From: Melastoma dodecandrum
Lineage: Eukaryota; Streptophyta; Magnoliopsida; Myrtales; Melastomataceae
NCBI GenBank assembly: GCA_029817715.1
Contig: JARUPY010000045.1
Location: forward strand, 930,001-994,000
Length of the DNA stretch: 64,000 nucleotides
Reading direction: 5' to 3'
Each line of letters starts with the position of its first letter. Position 1 is the first letter of the stretch. Positions 44,314-59,100 of this stretch are shown here, one piece after another. Both the position numbers and the translations under genes were made by a program. Below the pieces are notes generated by a model. That model was not told the DNA's origin. It saw only the letters and a list, made by a program, of their open reading frames with translations, and did not search any database.

Positions 44314-47300
44314 ATGGATTTGGTTTCTTCCCTCCTCAAACTGGCCGGCTCTCAACTCCTGGAAGAGTATGCCCTGATCAACGGCATCTCCGACAAGCTC
44401 CAGACGTGGGGTAGGAAGCTACGGATGATCCAAGCCGTGATGGATTCGGCCGAGGAGAAGCAGATGAACGGCGACCTAGCCGCTGACCAGTGGCTCTCGG
44501 AACTCAGGGACGTCGCCTACGACATGGAAGACATCCTCGAACACTTCTCTGTCGATGCCCAGCGGAATGTGTCCAAGGCGCAGGCCTTGTCGCGGTCGTC
44601 TAGACTTCCCTACTCCCTCATCTCTTTCTGCTCTGGTTTCCGCCCGCGTACCCTTATCTCGAGTCATTGTATGGCGAACGAGATCGAGGAAGTCAACCGA
44701 AGATTGGAGGGAGTCATTGGCGAAATATCCTTGCTCGGGTTCGTCCAGAATCACAGTAACGGGTCTCCCTCTCGTGCCCACATCGTCCAGGATCGTTTTT
44801 TCACCACCTCCCTGCCCGAACCCAAGTTCGTCGGCAGGGAGAAGCAAATGGAGGAGCTGCTCACTCGGTTGACTGGTACCGAAGCCACCAACGACTCCGT
44901 CCGGCCCTTTACGGTTGTTTCGATCGTGGGGATGGGCGGAATTGGTAAAACTACCATGGCGCAACAGCTGTATAGTCACGAGTCCTTGAACAAGGAGTCT
45001 TTTCCGGCCAAAGCGTGGGTTTGTGTTTCGGACGTATTTGACAGGGTTGCCATCACGAAGAGAATCCTGGACCAAGTAGCGCCATCTTCATCCGGCATGG
45101 AGAACGATCCGAATAAGCTTCAGAACCTGCTCCAGGAGAAACTCTCCGGTAAGAAGTTCTTCGTTGTGTTGGATGATGTGTGGAATGATAAGTACGACGA
45201 GCTCGAGTCTCTGCTTAGACCTCTGTATTACGGGAGTAAAGGTAGCAAAATACTCCTCACTACAAGAAACCTCCAGGTTGCCAAATTGGTTGGAGACCGT
45301 GATCCAAGACGGCTAGACATGCTGTCGCCTGAGGAGAGTTTGTGTTTGCTCGCCTATCACTCCATTGGCGAGGAAAACTTTGAACGGCATCCTCGACTTC
45401 AGGATGTTGCCATTCAATTAGCAGCAAAGTGTAAGGGGCTGCCTCTTTCAATTAAGGCGATCGGAGGGCTGCTCCGTTGTTCGGGAAGTGATGATGAAAA
45501 ATGGAAGGAAGTGTTGTTGGCCCACAGTATTTGGAACAGAGAGGACGGATCGGGAATGATTCCTCCTGCTTTGAAGTTAAGCTACGTCCATCTTCCCCGT
45601 CACTTGAAGAGATGTTTTGCTGCTTGCTCGTTATTTCCGAAGGATTACATATTCGACCAGGATGAGGTAATTCAAGTGTGGATCATACAGGGTTTGCTGC
45701 ACAAGGGGACTGCTAAAACATACCGAGACGTTGGGATGGAAAATCTCCGTCATTTAGAAGCCGTGTCTCTAATCGAAAAAGCGAATGACGGGAAGACCAG
45801 TTATTCAATACACGATCTCTTCAGTGATCTCGCCAAATCAATCATGGTCACCGTATACTTCATCCCGGAGGAGTCTAGAGGAGGCTCCTTCCGAGAAGGA
45901 TTGCTTGGCAAAGTGCGTCATTCGATGATGGTCGCACAAGAATTCGAAACGTTTCTCCCGAGCAGATTTGATGTGTATCGCTCGATGAAGAAGCTGAGAA
46001 CGTTTATGCTTTCTCCAGTGTCTGGATTCGACTTTTCGTACGTCACTGTCCCCCAGGAAGTTCTTCATGGCTTGATAATGGATCAGAAGAACCTGAGGAT
46101 GTTGTCGCTGCGTTGCTTGAATATCCGCAAGGTGCCGGACAGGATTGGAGAATTGAAGCTTCTTCGTTCCATTGATTTGTCTCACACGTTTATTGAAGTA
46201 CTGCCGGAATCAATTTGTGACTTGGTCGAGTTGCAATCTTTGCTGCTTCGATGGTGTAGACAACTTAAGGAGTTGCCGAGGAATATCCATAAGTTGACTA
46301 AGCTTCTCCACCTCGACATAAGAGGCACGGAAGAATTAACGGAAATGCCGCCGCGTATTGGCGAGCTGAAGCATCTCGAGATACTAACCGACTTTATCGT
46401 GGGAAACGGAGTTGGCTTGGAGTTGAAGAACTTGGGACCGCTCAAATGCCTTCAAAGGGAGCTGCACCTTCGTAATTTGCAGGCTGTAGATGATGTCGAA
46501 GATGGGAGGATTGCCAATCTACGTGAAAAAGAGGCAGTTCTCGAGTTAAGCTATGATTGGGGGTCAAGTCCTGGAACTTCAAGCAGAAACAACCATCAAT
46601 TAGCGGTACTCGAGCATCTGCAACCTCCGAAAAAGGTCGAGTCCCTCACTATACAGGGCTACGGAGGCAAAATATTCGCATCCTGGTTTGGCGATACTTG
46701 TATGAATAACGTCGTGAGCATAACTTTGAAGGGATGCAAGAGTGTACTCTCGCTTCCGACCTTTGGAAGACTTCCCTCTCTGGAAAGCTTGGTGATTAGA
46801 GATCTCGAGGCGGTCTCTTCGGTAGGCGAGGAGTTTTACGGGAGCGAAAGACCATTTCAATTGTTGAAGAGACTGTGGTTCGAGAACATGGGAGCTTGGG
46901 AGAAATGGTCTTCCTATGGACATCACGAGGAGGACAAGCCATTCCCTTGTCTTTGCGAACTAAAGGTGAAGAAGTGTCCCAATCTGACCGAATGCCCAGC
47001 CCTTAGCCTTCCATCTCTAGTCGAGATTGATATTGATGGTTGCAATGAAGGACTGCTGAATTGTTTGACCGACCTTACTTCGATGACCAAGATGAACATT
47101 CGCAAGGTTTCGGAACTTGTTCACTTCGACGAGAAGTTCTCGGCCTCTTGGGTTGTTCTCAACGAGATGAGAATTAGGCATTGTCCTCAGCTCAAGTCCT
47201 TCAGAGGCGAGGAAGGCAGGAAACAAATTTCCGTACTCAATTCTCCGAATGAAACCAGCGTTGTTGATTGCGGGACGCTCTCTTCTTTCCCCAGTTCAGA

Positions 47301-48270
47301 GCTCCCTCCCACATTGAGGAAACTGACACTTCGCAGCTGTCCGAATCTCCCGTCGCAGCTCATCTGCAGCAGGCTTCCGGAATCTCTTGAGGAGCTTTAC
47401 CTAAAGAAGCTCGAGGGGCTCGTGTCAATTACAGGTCTACCAGCTGAAGGTACTCGCCTCTGTCGATCCCTACGCGTGCTCGAAATTCGCAACTGCAATA
47501 GTTTGGCGACTTTGCCGGACAGCTTGCAACATCTGTCCACCCTCTCCAAGCTTGTTCTCAAGCATTTCCCAGTGTTAGAGATCAGCTGCTTCCCTGCTCT
47601 CCCTTGTAACTTGTCGAGTTTCGTGCTTAAGAGTTGCCCAAAGGTGAAGTCCCTGCCTCGTGATATTCATAACCTCGCATCCCTCAAAACACTGTCCATT
47701 TCTTACTGTGACGGCATCACGAGATTAACGAATGAAGGTTTGCCTCCAAACCTGGAAGTTCTTACGGTAAGGGTATGCAGAAAGCTGGATCAGCCAATTG
47801 AGGACTGGGGACTATGCGGACTCGCTGCCTTGCGAGAGTTAAGGTTATGTGGAGCAATGGAATGTGTGGATGAGATGGTGTGTTTTCCGCCATCCCCCGT
47901 GTCTTGGACTCACCTGCTCCCTTCATCCCTGGCCGAATTAGTCCTTCAGAAGATGAAGAAGTTGGAGAGGGTGGGTTGCGGACTCAAAGACCACCTCACC
48001 TCCTTTCGAGACTTGTGGATTTCTGAGTGTCCGAGGATGAAGTACTTGCCGGACGACGGAATTCCCAGCTCGCTCGAGAGGCTAGGGATCATCAGCTGCC
48101 CCATGTTGGAGAAGAGAGTATCTAAGTATATGCCCATGATCCAACACATCCCGGACCTTCATATCCAAAATTTTTCGAATAAGTCGGAGCCATCAAGTGG
48201 CGCTTCTACTCCTTGTTCGCCTGACTCGATTGATTCTAGTTACTTCAGTGATGGCATCATAGAATTATAG
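44314..48270 (+). CDS. CC-NB-ARC-LRR immune receptor C
   Basis: Intronless, 1318 residues from ATG 44314; an in-frame ATG at 44188 lies upstream of the TATA candidate. Domain order is an Rx-type coiled coil with YDMEDIL; P-loop GMGGIGKTT (206-214); a single copy of the 16-residue unit NDPNKLQNLLQEKLSG before kinase-2 FVVLDDVWND; GSKILLTTRN; GLPLSIKAIGG; CFAACSLFPKDYIF; IHD at 499-501 in place of MHD; LRRs to about 1285; and the Ser/Pro tail. It is the tandem partner of CNL B and the only CNL here followed by an intact beta-glucosidase, whose stop codon lies 206 bp from its own in convergent orientation. That makes this the most likely ancestral position. No lesion is seen. Confidence 0.95.
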   Translation: MDLVSSLLKLAGSQLLEEYALINGISDKLQTWGRKLRMIQAVMDSAEEKQMNGDLAADQWLSELRDVAYDMEDILEHFSVDAQRNVSKAQALSRSSRLPYSLISFCSGFRPRTLISSHCMANEIEEVNRRLEGVIGEISLLGFVQNHSNGSPSRAHIVQDRFFTTSLPEPKFVGREKQMEELLTRLTGTEATNDSVRPFTVVSIVGMGGIGKTTMAQQLYSHESLNKESFPAKAWVCVSDVFDRVAITKRILDQVAPSSSGMENDPNKLQNLLQEKLSGKKFFVVLDDVWNDKYDELESLLRPLYYGSKGSKILLTTRNLQVAKLVGDRDPRRLDMLSPEESLCLLAYHSIGEENFERHPRLQDVAIQLAAKCKGLPLSIKAIGGLLRCSGSDDEKWKEVLLAHSIWNREDGSGMIPPALKLSYVHLPRHLKRCFAACSLFPKDYIFDQDEVIQVWIIQGLLHKGTAKTYRDVGMENLRHLEAVSLIEKANDGKTSYSIHDLFSDLAKSIMVTVYFIPEESRGGSFREGLLGKVRHSMMVAQEFETFLPSRFDVYRSMKKLRTFMLSPVSGFDFSYVTVPQEVLHGLIMDQKNLRMLSLRCLNIRKVPDRIGELKLLRSIDLSHTFIEVLPESICDLVELQSLLLRWCRQLKELPRNIHKLTKLLHLDIRGTEELTEMPPRIGELKHLEILTDFIVGNGVGLELKNLGPLKCLQRELHLRNLQAVDDVEDGRIANLREKEAVLELSYDWGSSPGTSSRNNHQLAVLEHLQPPKKVESLTIQGYGGKIFASWFGDTCMNNVVSITLKGCKSVLSLPTFGRLPSLESLVIRDLEAVSSVGEEFYGSERPFQLLKRLWFENMGAWEKWSSYGHHEEDKPFPCLCELKVKKCPNLTECPALSLPSLVEIDIDGCNEGLLNCLTDLTSMTKMNIRKVSELVHFDEKFSASWVVLNEMRIRHCPQLKSFRGEEGRKQISVLNSPNETSVVDCGTLSSFPSSELPPTLRKLTLRSCPNLPSQLICSRLPESLEELYLKKLEGLVSITGLPAEGTRLCRSLRVLEIRNCNSLATLPDSLQHLSTLSKLVLKHFPVLEISCFPALPCNLSSFVLKSCPKVKSLPRDIHNLASLKTLSISYCDGITRLTNEGLPPNLEVLTVRVCRKLDQPIEDWGLCGLAALRELRLCGAMECVDEMVCFPPSPVSWTHLLPSSLAELVLQKMKKLERVGCGLKDHLTSFRDLWISECPRMKYLPDDGIPSSLERLGIISCPMLEKRVSKYMPMIQHIPDLHIQNFSNKSEPSSGASTPCSPDSIDSSYFSDGIIEL

Positions 48271-48475
48271 CCTCCCTTTTTATGCTGTATCAAGTTTGTT
48301 ATTTCTTTTTCAGGTTATTATCCATGATTGAATTTATGCACAAACACATTATCATGGAGTAGTGATTTTCTCCATGTCATGTGATATTTGGTTTTCATTC
48401 AAATATTTATAGATTTGGTTTTGGTTTCTGCGGAAGATACTCTCGATCAGAGTTTTACCGTGTTCGCCTCGACTC

Positions 48476-50904
<2,429 letters not shown>

Positions 50905-50929
50905 GCCAGCGTATCTGCCGACGATCCAC

Positions 50930-52640
50930 CGCTTTCCGGTCGGGAAACTGAAACTGGGGAATGAATGATTGGTTGTCCTGTCACTCCTGTAGGGGAGGAG
51001 GATTAGCGATTTAATTAAAGATCATTTCGTGATTGTTTATATTTTACTGTAGATGATTGTTTGGTGGTATGGTAGGGCCAGAGATATCGAAAGGATCACC
51101 GGCTGATGTCGACTTCGCAAAGTGGTATGTTAGGGCCAGAGACATAGAAAGGATCACCGGCTGATGTCGACTTCGCAAACCACTTGGTAGACGACGACGA
51201 CAACTGTTCTTCGTGTCCAGGACGCATAGTCCTTACAAGTGACAGTCTTCCCGGACCCAAACCGACCCGCTTTGTCGTACCAATTAAAGATGGTAATGAT
51301 AGAAACGGTAGTCTCAACAACCACGAAGCTCTATTCGCTGTTAACGTTCCTCGGCAAAACATGTTTGGCTCTGAGCCCTCGGTTCATGATTAGGCGGGCT
51401 CCAAGACCGTTTTGATATCATATAAAAACCTTATTATTTAACCTAAAAGCTTAAATTATTAAGTGAGGCTTGCTTATATATTATATAGTTTAACAATTGA
51501 TACAGATCAAATAGCAAAAAGCTTACGGTAAGAACAGTACGTAGAGAAACAGAAGCAACTGGTCCCGTTTCCGACAAAGGCAAGCTACAGACGTCAAATG
51601 CTGTCGTGCGTGTCTGTTTTTTGAGTGAATGTTGTTGGGTGGCTGACGGCAACATGTGACTATTCATGCATTAAAATATCGTGTCATCATGGGTATTATG
51701 TTCACGAAACCTTATAAATTCATTTCTATGGAGGTTAATTATTCGAACCGACTCACTAACTACTTCTTCCGACTCGTCTCTTAGTCCAAATTCGATTTGA
51801 CAAAAGTTAAACATTTTAGTATATTTAGGCTCGGTCCTTAATTTTTACAGTCAAGTCGGACTCGAACGACTTGCTAATCCACATGACTTTGACAGATTTT
51901 ATAATTGAATTAAAAAAAAATAAAAAATAAAAGAGAAATAAAAATAAAAGGAAAGGTCTGAAATTCATGAGCTCAGTGGCCAGGTTTAAACTCAGTTTTC
52001 GAGTCCGGCACAACTCATTAACACAATTGCTGCTTGGATGCTTGGAATATATTAGATGGAGTGATATTCTCATGCAAAATGAAGAATATTGAGGTTAAGA
52101 AAAGTTTGATTCCACTCTATCATAATTGGGGAATAAAGCTAGCATTATTGACATTGGGTGGGGGGTTCGAAAGTCATGGGACAAGACTACAGAAAGCTAC
52201 ATGATCTTACGAGACAAAAGAAAGAGGTGCTCATCAACAGACACTACATTTGTCCATGTAATAAACATGACTAAACAAAAGACAAAATTTCACTTGTAAT
52301 ACAGACAAACTCCCTATTCTTTCTTCTTCTTCATCTTCTTCAATTACTCGAGTGAGAAAATGGTGTTTGTTCCCTTTGGCCTCCTTTCTTGCTTCAAGCA
52401 AAAGGAACAAACACATCAACAAAGGATGATTTAACATGAGAATAGAATGGAAAAGATCGTTCTCGACTCCCTTCGTGGTTGCCCGTTAGAGAAGTCGATG
52501 GACCTGAAATTCGCGGAATGGAAAGGGGATTTCGGTTGAGGAAGTGCGCCGAAGGTAGAAAAAAGGAATGTCATGCTCTAAGGTGGAGACGAGTAAATTG
52601 GACCTGGTTGGATTGGATTGTGGAGTTGTGTGGAATTATA
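50930..52640. other. Spacer between beta-glucosidase and HD-ZIP IV gene
   Basis: It contains the beta-glucosidase promoter on one side and the HD-ZIP IV 3' region on the other. No gene is supported; the open frames seen are short and unlike known proteins. A 58-bp tandem duplication lies at 51064-51179. Confidence 0.55.
51064..51179. repeat. 58-bp tandem duplication
   Basis: Units 51064-51121 and 51122-51179, each GTGGTATG-TAGGGCCAGAGA through GATGTCGACTTCGCAAA, with about three substitutions. It lies about 160 bp upstream of the beta-glucosidase start codon, so it may sit in its promoter. Confidence 0.9.
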
Positions 52641-52644
52641 TGGA

Positions 52645-55628
52645 TCATGGGTTGTCGCGAGAAAGCGAGGCCCTGATTCTTTCGACTGTGCACTTGATCA
52701 GGGTGTTGACTGTTGCGACGGATCCTGGCGATATCTTAGCTGATGGCACGGTGTCAACCAGTATCTGGAATGCGACAGTAAGGAGAGATCCTCCAGATCC
52801 TTTATCTTGAATGCAACCACCTCCGATTTCTGGACCATCCGGGAGGATGGCAAAACCGGAGGGCAAAAGGGCAACGTAGTCCGGGTTGCCCCCAGTTAGG
52901 ACAATGTTCATTGCAGACAGGTCTACCGGGGCGTATATCACATAGGATCCCACGGCGTCGGTGCCGCTCTCTTGCAGAATGAGCATGTTCCTCTGGCTAC
53001 AAGTCGTATTCTGTAATAATGAATAATTAGCATGGGCGATGAGCGCATAGTACAGTTTGTGAAGAAGCGGTCTGCCGGCACTTACATTGACTCGAAGAAG
53101 CGAGAGAGAGTTTCCAGGGCTGCGGCCATTTGTGAAGAAAGCCATTTCTTGAACTTGTCCCCCATTTGAGAGGATGTCCCACTGAATTCGCAGCGAAAGT
53201 AAGTAGTTGTAGCACCATAACCGCTGCCAAAAACCATGATTGCTACGACTGAAAGCTAACCTCATTGCGAGAATGCTCGTCTCGGAGGAAATTGAAGACC
53301 CTTTTGCGCGATATTGGAAGCCAGAACGAGGTGGCGGCACTAAGCACAATTCCTGCAGGTCTCCCGGGGTCATCGACGCTCTTCCTTGTCATGATTCTGA
53401 CATTGTCCGGGCCAGCTTCTGTTGGCGATAACATAGTCCAGGCACGTGCAGTTGAATCGCCAACACCGCTGGAGAAACTCTGGACCATCCTTTCGGCGAG
53501 CTTCATCATGCCCTTTCTTCCTTCACTATTCGTAATCACTGCCAGAGATAAAATCGATGCAAAAACATTCAGTCCCTAAAGATGCTAATCATGAGCAAAT
53601 TACGAAAAAAGGAGAGCGGAGTTGGTGGAGACGAGGTTATACATACATAATTCCCCTGTTGGCATGCTGCCAGCAATCGAGCTCGTGATGCGTTCGCAAT
53701 GTCGGTCAAGGGCAGCAACCCAACGTTTCGCACCGAAACCGAGGCCACAGTCCACGAGTTGCCGATATATGCCATGGACAGCACTATTGTCAACTTCCAC
53801 ATGTTCGACCCAAATAACCTACGAGAACAAAATGAAAGACCATTGAGTTTCGAGTTGAGATCGAGTAGGTATAACAGAAACTGTATTGTAACCTTGGAGT
53901 AGCCGCCCGGCAGTTCTTGAATCAAGCAGCCAGAGGGTCTTCTTCGACTCCTTGTGCTCGGAGTACCTCGTAGACTATCCAAAGACACGTCAACCACAAC
54001 CCAAGTTCCGTCACAATGCTGCTTGCAGTACCTCACGAAGTAGTTCTTCCGGGATGGGACGAGTGGCGAAGGGACTTGGAACTCGGCTGACATCTGCCGA
54101 ACAAGTAGTATTTCTCAAGGAAACATGAAATTTCTCTGACGTGTTCACAATGTTCGATAAAGATGCGTACCACTTGTAAGGCTCCATCGTAGTTCCCGAC
54201 GACACCGTTGGATAGGACTTTGACAGTCATTGCCCTCGACACAATCCCGCAAAACACACTTGACCACTGGTTCTGAGATTTAAGGATGAAAATACGTCAG
54301 GTACGGTGAACCTCCGGTCGAGACCAGTGAGATTTAAGGAGTTTGACACATTCTTACCACATCCATGAGGATCTCGATGAGATTGATGTGATCCATCACA
54401 ACCACTGCCGACTCCCTTGAAGCTTCCGTCTTGAACCCAAGAGGCCGGGGGCTGATCCCCTGGGGAAATGTCCTGAAGTACTCTTCCTCATTCAGTATCT
54501 CAGGTGAATTCTCCCCGAGAACCCACAGCGGCTCTCCTCCATTAGCCATCCTAATCAGTTCCTCCATTGCAGCCACCGCTAGCTCGACAATGAGCGGCTT
54601 GTCCAACTCAGTGGGCATCGGCATTGGCCCAATGTGATCAAACCCTGCAGTGTACACCTCGCCCATGTGTCCAGCTTGGCCCGAAAAGGTCTGGTGGCCG
54701 AGATCATGGGGACGAGCAGTCATATGAGCCTGATTGAGGTTGGTCAAGAAGTGAGCCAAGGGCTTTCCCAAATACTTTGATGCGATGACTGAAATCCGAT
54801 CGATCTGTACAAGCAAGACATGTAAATATGCAACTTCAAGACGACATGACGAGGAATAAGATGTTCCTTCACGAACCAAACGACCTCTTCCTTCAGGCGA
54901 GCATTCTCGATGCGGAGATGCTGCTCATCAAAGGACATCTCGCCAAGGGCGGCAGGGCCTCCGCAGGAAGGGCAAGATGCTGTCGCTAGCGCCTCCCTGT
55001 ACCTCAAGTTCTCTCTCCGGAGCTTCTCGTTATCTGCCTTGAGCAAAGAGTTCTCGTGACGTTCCTGCTGAGCCTGAACAAGACGAAACTCAAGAGAACA
55101 GGATAAGAAATCGATCATGATCATGAAAACGGAAGATTAAGCTCCCGAAAATGGCAGTACCTTCATTTGAGTTCGCTTGTTTTGGAACCAGAACTTGACT
55201 TGTAGCGGCTCGAGCCCCAATTCTCGGCTAAGATCTTTCCTTTGCTTCTCATCCGGATGAGGATTCTCCTTGAAGAAACTTCACACAAACCAAAACAAAA
55301 GCATTAACTTTGAAACTAGAGAAAAAAACGCACGCTCCCCCTTCGTCCGCAAGATTTTTCGCCCTTACGATTCGAGCTCCTGGATCTGCCGATGGGTGTG
55401 GCGGTGGTACCGTTTCCTCTTAGACCGGGAAGGATCATCAGGATCCACCGACATCACGGCCTGATCCTCCCCCATGACGGGATTCTCCATTGTCTCGGCC
55501 CCGGACATCGTATCAAACTCCTCATCCCTCAGCCTCCCCAGGTTAAGAGGGTCACTGTCCATGGATTTCGAGGTCATCTCCGCGAACAGGTGATGGTGGG
55601 CAGCGTCGAACATGTTGGGCTGGAACAT
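52645..55628 (-). CDS. HD-ZIP IV transcription factor (ATML1/PDF2 clade)
   Basis: Class IV homeodomain-leucine zipper protein; this clade specifies epidermal (L1) identity and binds L1-box DNA. Ten exons join in phase: 55628-55369, 55278-55161, 55073-54885, 54804-54358, 54272-54171, 54093-53893, 53818-53647, 53538-53261, 53181-53086 and 53010-52645. The product has 742 residues (PDF2 about 743). Domains: acidic N-terminus with the SGAETMENP motif typical of ATML1/PDF2; homeodomain (about 67-127) with KKRYHRHT-like KRKRYHRHT and [16 protein letters not shown]; zipper-loop-zipper with the CPSCGG loop; START domain (about 240-465) with [18 protein letters not shown] and WVEHVEV; and a C-terminal SAD region ([22 protein letters not shown]). 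ATG 55628 ([11 protein letters not shown]) matches the family start; an ATG 12 codons upstream is also in frame. Intact. Confidence 0.94.
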
Positions 55629-55973
55629 CTTATAAAGAGTAGAGGCGGGGAGGATCGACTTCACCTTCTTACAACCTCAATCAAAGAGGAATATCCTGCC
55701 CAAAAGAGAAAAATGTGAGTTACTTCATGCATGTCAATAACTACATGTAGATTCTCATTCTTTTTCTTACAAACAATTCTAGAGATCGGGATTTGCCGCA
55801 TGATGGGGAGGGCAAAAAAGGGGATGATCAATCTAATCAACATCAAGAGATGTGACATGGAAAAATTGGCCTATACCCAAGAAAAAGTTTACTAGCAAAT
55901 TAATGTAAAGGCCAAAGAGAAAGAGCATGAGATTTTGTTCACTCTTTCTCCATGCAATCCCTTTCATTTTTTT

Positions 55974-56008
55974 AAATAATAATAATAATTATTATTATTA
56001 TTATTATT
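55974..56008. repeat. (AAT)n/(ATT)n palindromic microsatellite 1
   Basis: A run of AAT repeats turns directly into a run of ATT repeats, forming a self-complementary AT hairpin about 35 bp long, roughly 350 bp upstream of the HD-ZIP IV start codon. Confidence 0.9.
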
Positions 56009-56098
56009 TCCTCCTTTTTTTCAACTACTCATCCCAATCTTTTTGGATAATCTCCTTTATTTTTTTCATCAGATTTGTTTTTTTTCCCTAATTTACTT

Positions 56099-56126
56099 TA
56101 ATAATAATAATTATTATTATTATTTA
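56099..56126. repeat. (AAT)n/(ATT)n palindromic microsatellite 2
   Basis: Second, shorter AAT-to-ATT palindrome about 90 bp after the first, followed by TTTAATCC. Confidence 0.9.
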
Positions 56127-59100
56127 ATCCTGGATAGAGAACACCCAAAATGGAAAAAACAGAAAAATGGAAGTCTTCTGTTTGGAACACAAAAGGAAAC
56201 CAAAGAAAAAGACCTCCATGTCCATATTATTAACAAAATGAAAGGAAAAACAATCCCACTCCATGGCTAAGAAACGAAAAGGTGGACATTATCTGGTACC
56301 ATAATGGGAACGACTGGCGGAACGAGTTACCAGAAAAGGACGACGCGGTAAGCCCATGGCGGATGCAATTTCGGCAGGTGTTGGTTTCGGAGAGGAAAGT
56401 GGCGAAGGGGAGGCCCCTTTTTAATTCATATGAGGGGGTGATGCTTATGGGGAGGCAAAAGGTGGTGAAATGGGTCGGTGGAGATTGAATTTGGAGGGAT
56501 GATTATGATGGTGAAGAAGAAGAAGAAGAGGAACAGGAGGAAGAAGATGGAGAAGAAGGGAGTGATGAGAGAGTTCATTACTAGAGATGGGATGATCGAG
56601 AAGGTGTTATCACATTTATTATGGAGGGTAATGGAGAGGAGTTATTGTTTTCTTCTCAGTGGAAGAAGAAAGAAAGAGTGATGTGTACTTGTATAGTGGT
56701 AGTGATAGGAAACACAGTACGCTGTTACAAACTAATGTAATAAAATCTTCATAGAGTTAAACCGCACGCGCTAAAATTTGATTTGAACATTTATATAATA
56801 TGCATTGAATTCTCCTTGGATGTTTGGAAGAACGACCTGTATGGCAAAGAAAGTTTAGGGTTTATGGTTTCGGATTTGCTTTGGATCGTTATCGGAGAAG
56901 AAGAAGGTAAGAGGAGGATGAGGAGGAGGGTTGCCGGCACTCAGAAGACACGGTGGCACTCTCGAGAAACTCGATCTTGTACGACAAGTCTCACGTGCCT
57001 GTTCCATTGGACGCGATTACGTGAGGCTGAATTCCGATATCAAGTGGGATGTTAGGTCGCAAGGACTGTCTTCATGGGAAAACATAGGAGATGTGAGGAC
57101 ATCTTGTTTCTTTTTAACTGTAGCACGTAGGATTTGGTATTTTTATCGTTCGTGCGTGACGTGTTTGTCCAGTAATGACTTGTTGGGTTTAGACGTTAAT
57201 GGCGATTAGGACGACGTAAATCGTAACCCTTGTTGAAAATTCTAGGCTATAGGACCCCCTAGTAAGAATGGGCCTAGATAGACCTGTTGCCATCTCTTGA
57301 ACGCTCTTCGTTCAGTAAACCACAACAGGTTATCATTGCATGTTGGATAAGGAGTATCGACCCAATTTTCATAAGAGAATAATAGTTTCCAACCCATCTA
57401 GAAAAAAGACGTGGGATACGTGTAACAAGGCTAAGAAGACAGTTGGGATTTGATACGACAATGAGGAAAATTAAGCAACTCAGTATGGAAGCCACTCAAC
57501 ATGAAAATAACTCCTATATCTTAGGCAATCGGTTTGGATTTTTTGTATAAATATGATTCAGACCGAAATTGTGCCGTCATGATTCTTCGTTTTCAACATT
57601 TTAGTTACATTCTTTCGATGCACTCAGCAAACATTTCAAAGTATCCAACTTTTACTTAAGCATCACGTTTCTCTTTACCCTTATTCTCAACGACCACATT
57701 CTCAGACCAAATATCGAACCCCATATTCGTTTACCAAATATTTTCGACATATTTGCTAGTCAGCAGTAACATGCGTTCCGTAACCTAATCATATACATTA
57801 AAGTCCCGCGGTACACCATAATAATAAGAAGAAGACTTCGGTAACATATCATCATCACTCACACACGCAACATTCATTTCTTTTCTCTTTGTTTCTTCAA
57901 CATCATGAAATAATTCAGTACTGGTGAATTACCATCATTGAAAGAACATCACTATATTGTTATTTATGGTAAACAAGTTGTCGCCATCCAATTTATTCAA
58001 ATTTTTATTTTTATTTTTATTTCTGATAGTGTCCTGTTCCGAACCACTCATATCAGAGACCATTGCCACATTTAATCTCTAATTTATATTACTTTTTTCT
58101 TACAAGGCAGTCCATATTTATTTCAAGATTCAATCGATTGTCTCGGCATTTAATATCTTGACGACAACAGCAATCCAAGAATTTATTTGGACAACGAGGG
58201 TTTCATGTACTGGCTATCTTCCTGACTCCATAAAAATAAATGCACCAAACAGATACTATGATTGGCAAAGCAAAAAACAAGACAAACAATCATGGGTTGA
58301 TTCAAGTGACGAGGAACTTTGATTCGCTTAAAAATATTTCGAGTTCAAAACCTATCGTAAGCAGTAACATTGTTGGAAAACATACCCATCCACCATAGTC
58401 ATGTGTCCAGAAAATTAGGTCCGCAAACAGGAAAACATAAATTTTTAAGTAGTTTTCATTTTAAATAGTCTTATAATTAAGTAATATCGACTAGCCAATT
58501 AAATAAGACTCTTAGAAGTGTCATTAAAGAATCACCCCAAATATAATGAATTTCTTTTTGTGGGCTTTCAGAAAAGCTGGGTTTTGTTGGGCCATGTATT
58601 TATCTTCTTTTTTTCTCATAAATGAATTCATGCACTTATGGATTAAATTTTATGGAAAAATTAAATCACATAAGGTCCACAACCTTACCACCATCCCATC
58701 AATCAATACTAATCACCACAACCATCAAATGTGTGAGCTTGCTCATACCAATTAAATTAAAAATTGAATACATCTGCTAGATGTTGCCCAATCAAACAGA
58801 CAAGACCGGCTGATTTAAAGCATTGTTCCCCTTGCTCATATAACCACTTGGTGTCTAGAGGTGTTTCTTTTAACTGAGAAGACAATTTTTGCATAAATAA
58901 TTTTTAACTTTTGCACCAGGTTTTGCTCGACACAAGCTCAATTTATTCCTTAGAGAGTCTAGAAAGTAGATGAGGGAGCGATGTTGATATTTGAACATAC
59001 GATCTTTAACGTTAATCGTCATTGTAACTTCTGTGTTCTCTTGGGACAATAATAGGGGAAACTAATTTTTAATCTTATGAGACTATAAGCTTAAATTTGA

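Noticed and set aside
56478..56681. Lys/Arg-rich 67-residue open frame
   Set aside because: Arises from a GAA/GAG-rich tract; composition alone explains the open frame.
58237..58244. L1 box (TAAATGCA), the HD-ZIP IV binding site, upstream of the HD-ZIP IV gene
   Set aside because: Exact match but 2.6 kb from the start codon. Further matches at 60628 and 61198 (reverse) in the same AT-rich spacer show such 8-mers arise by chance here.
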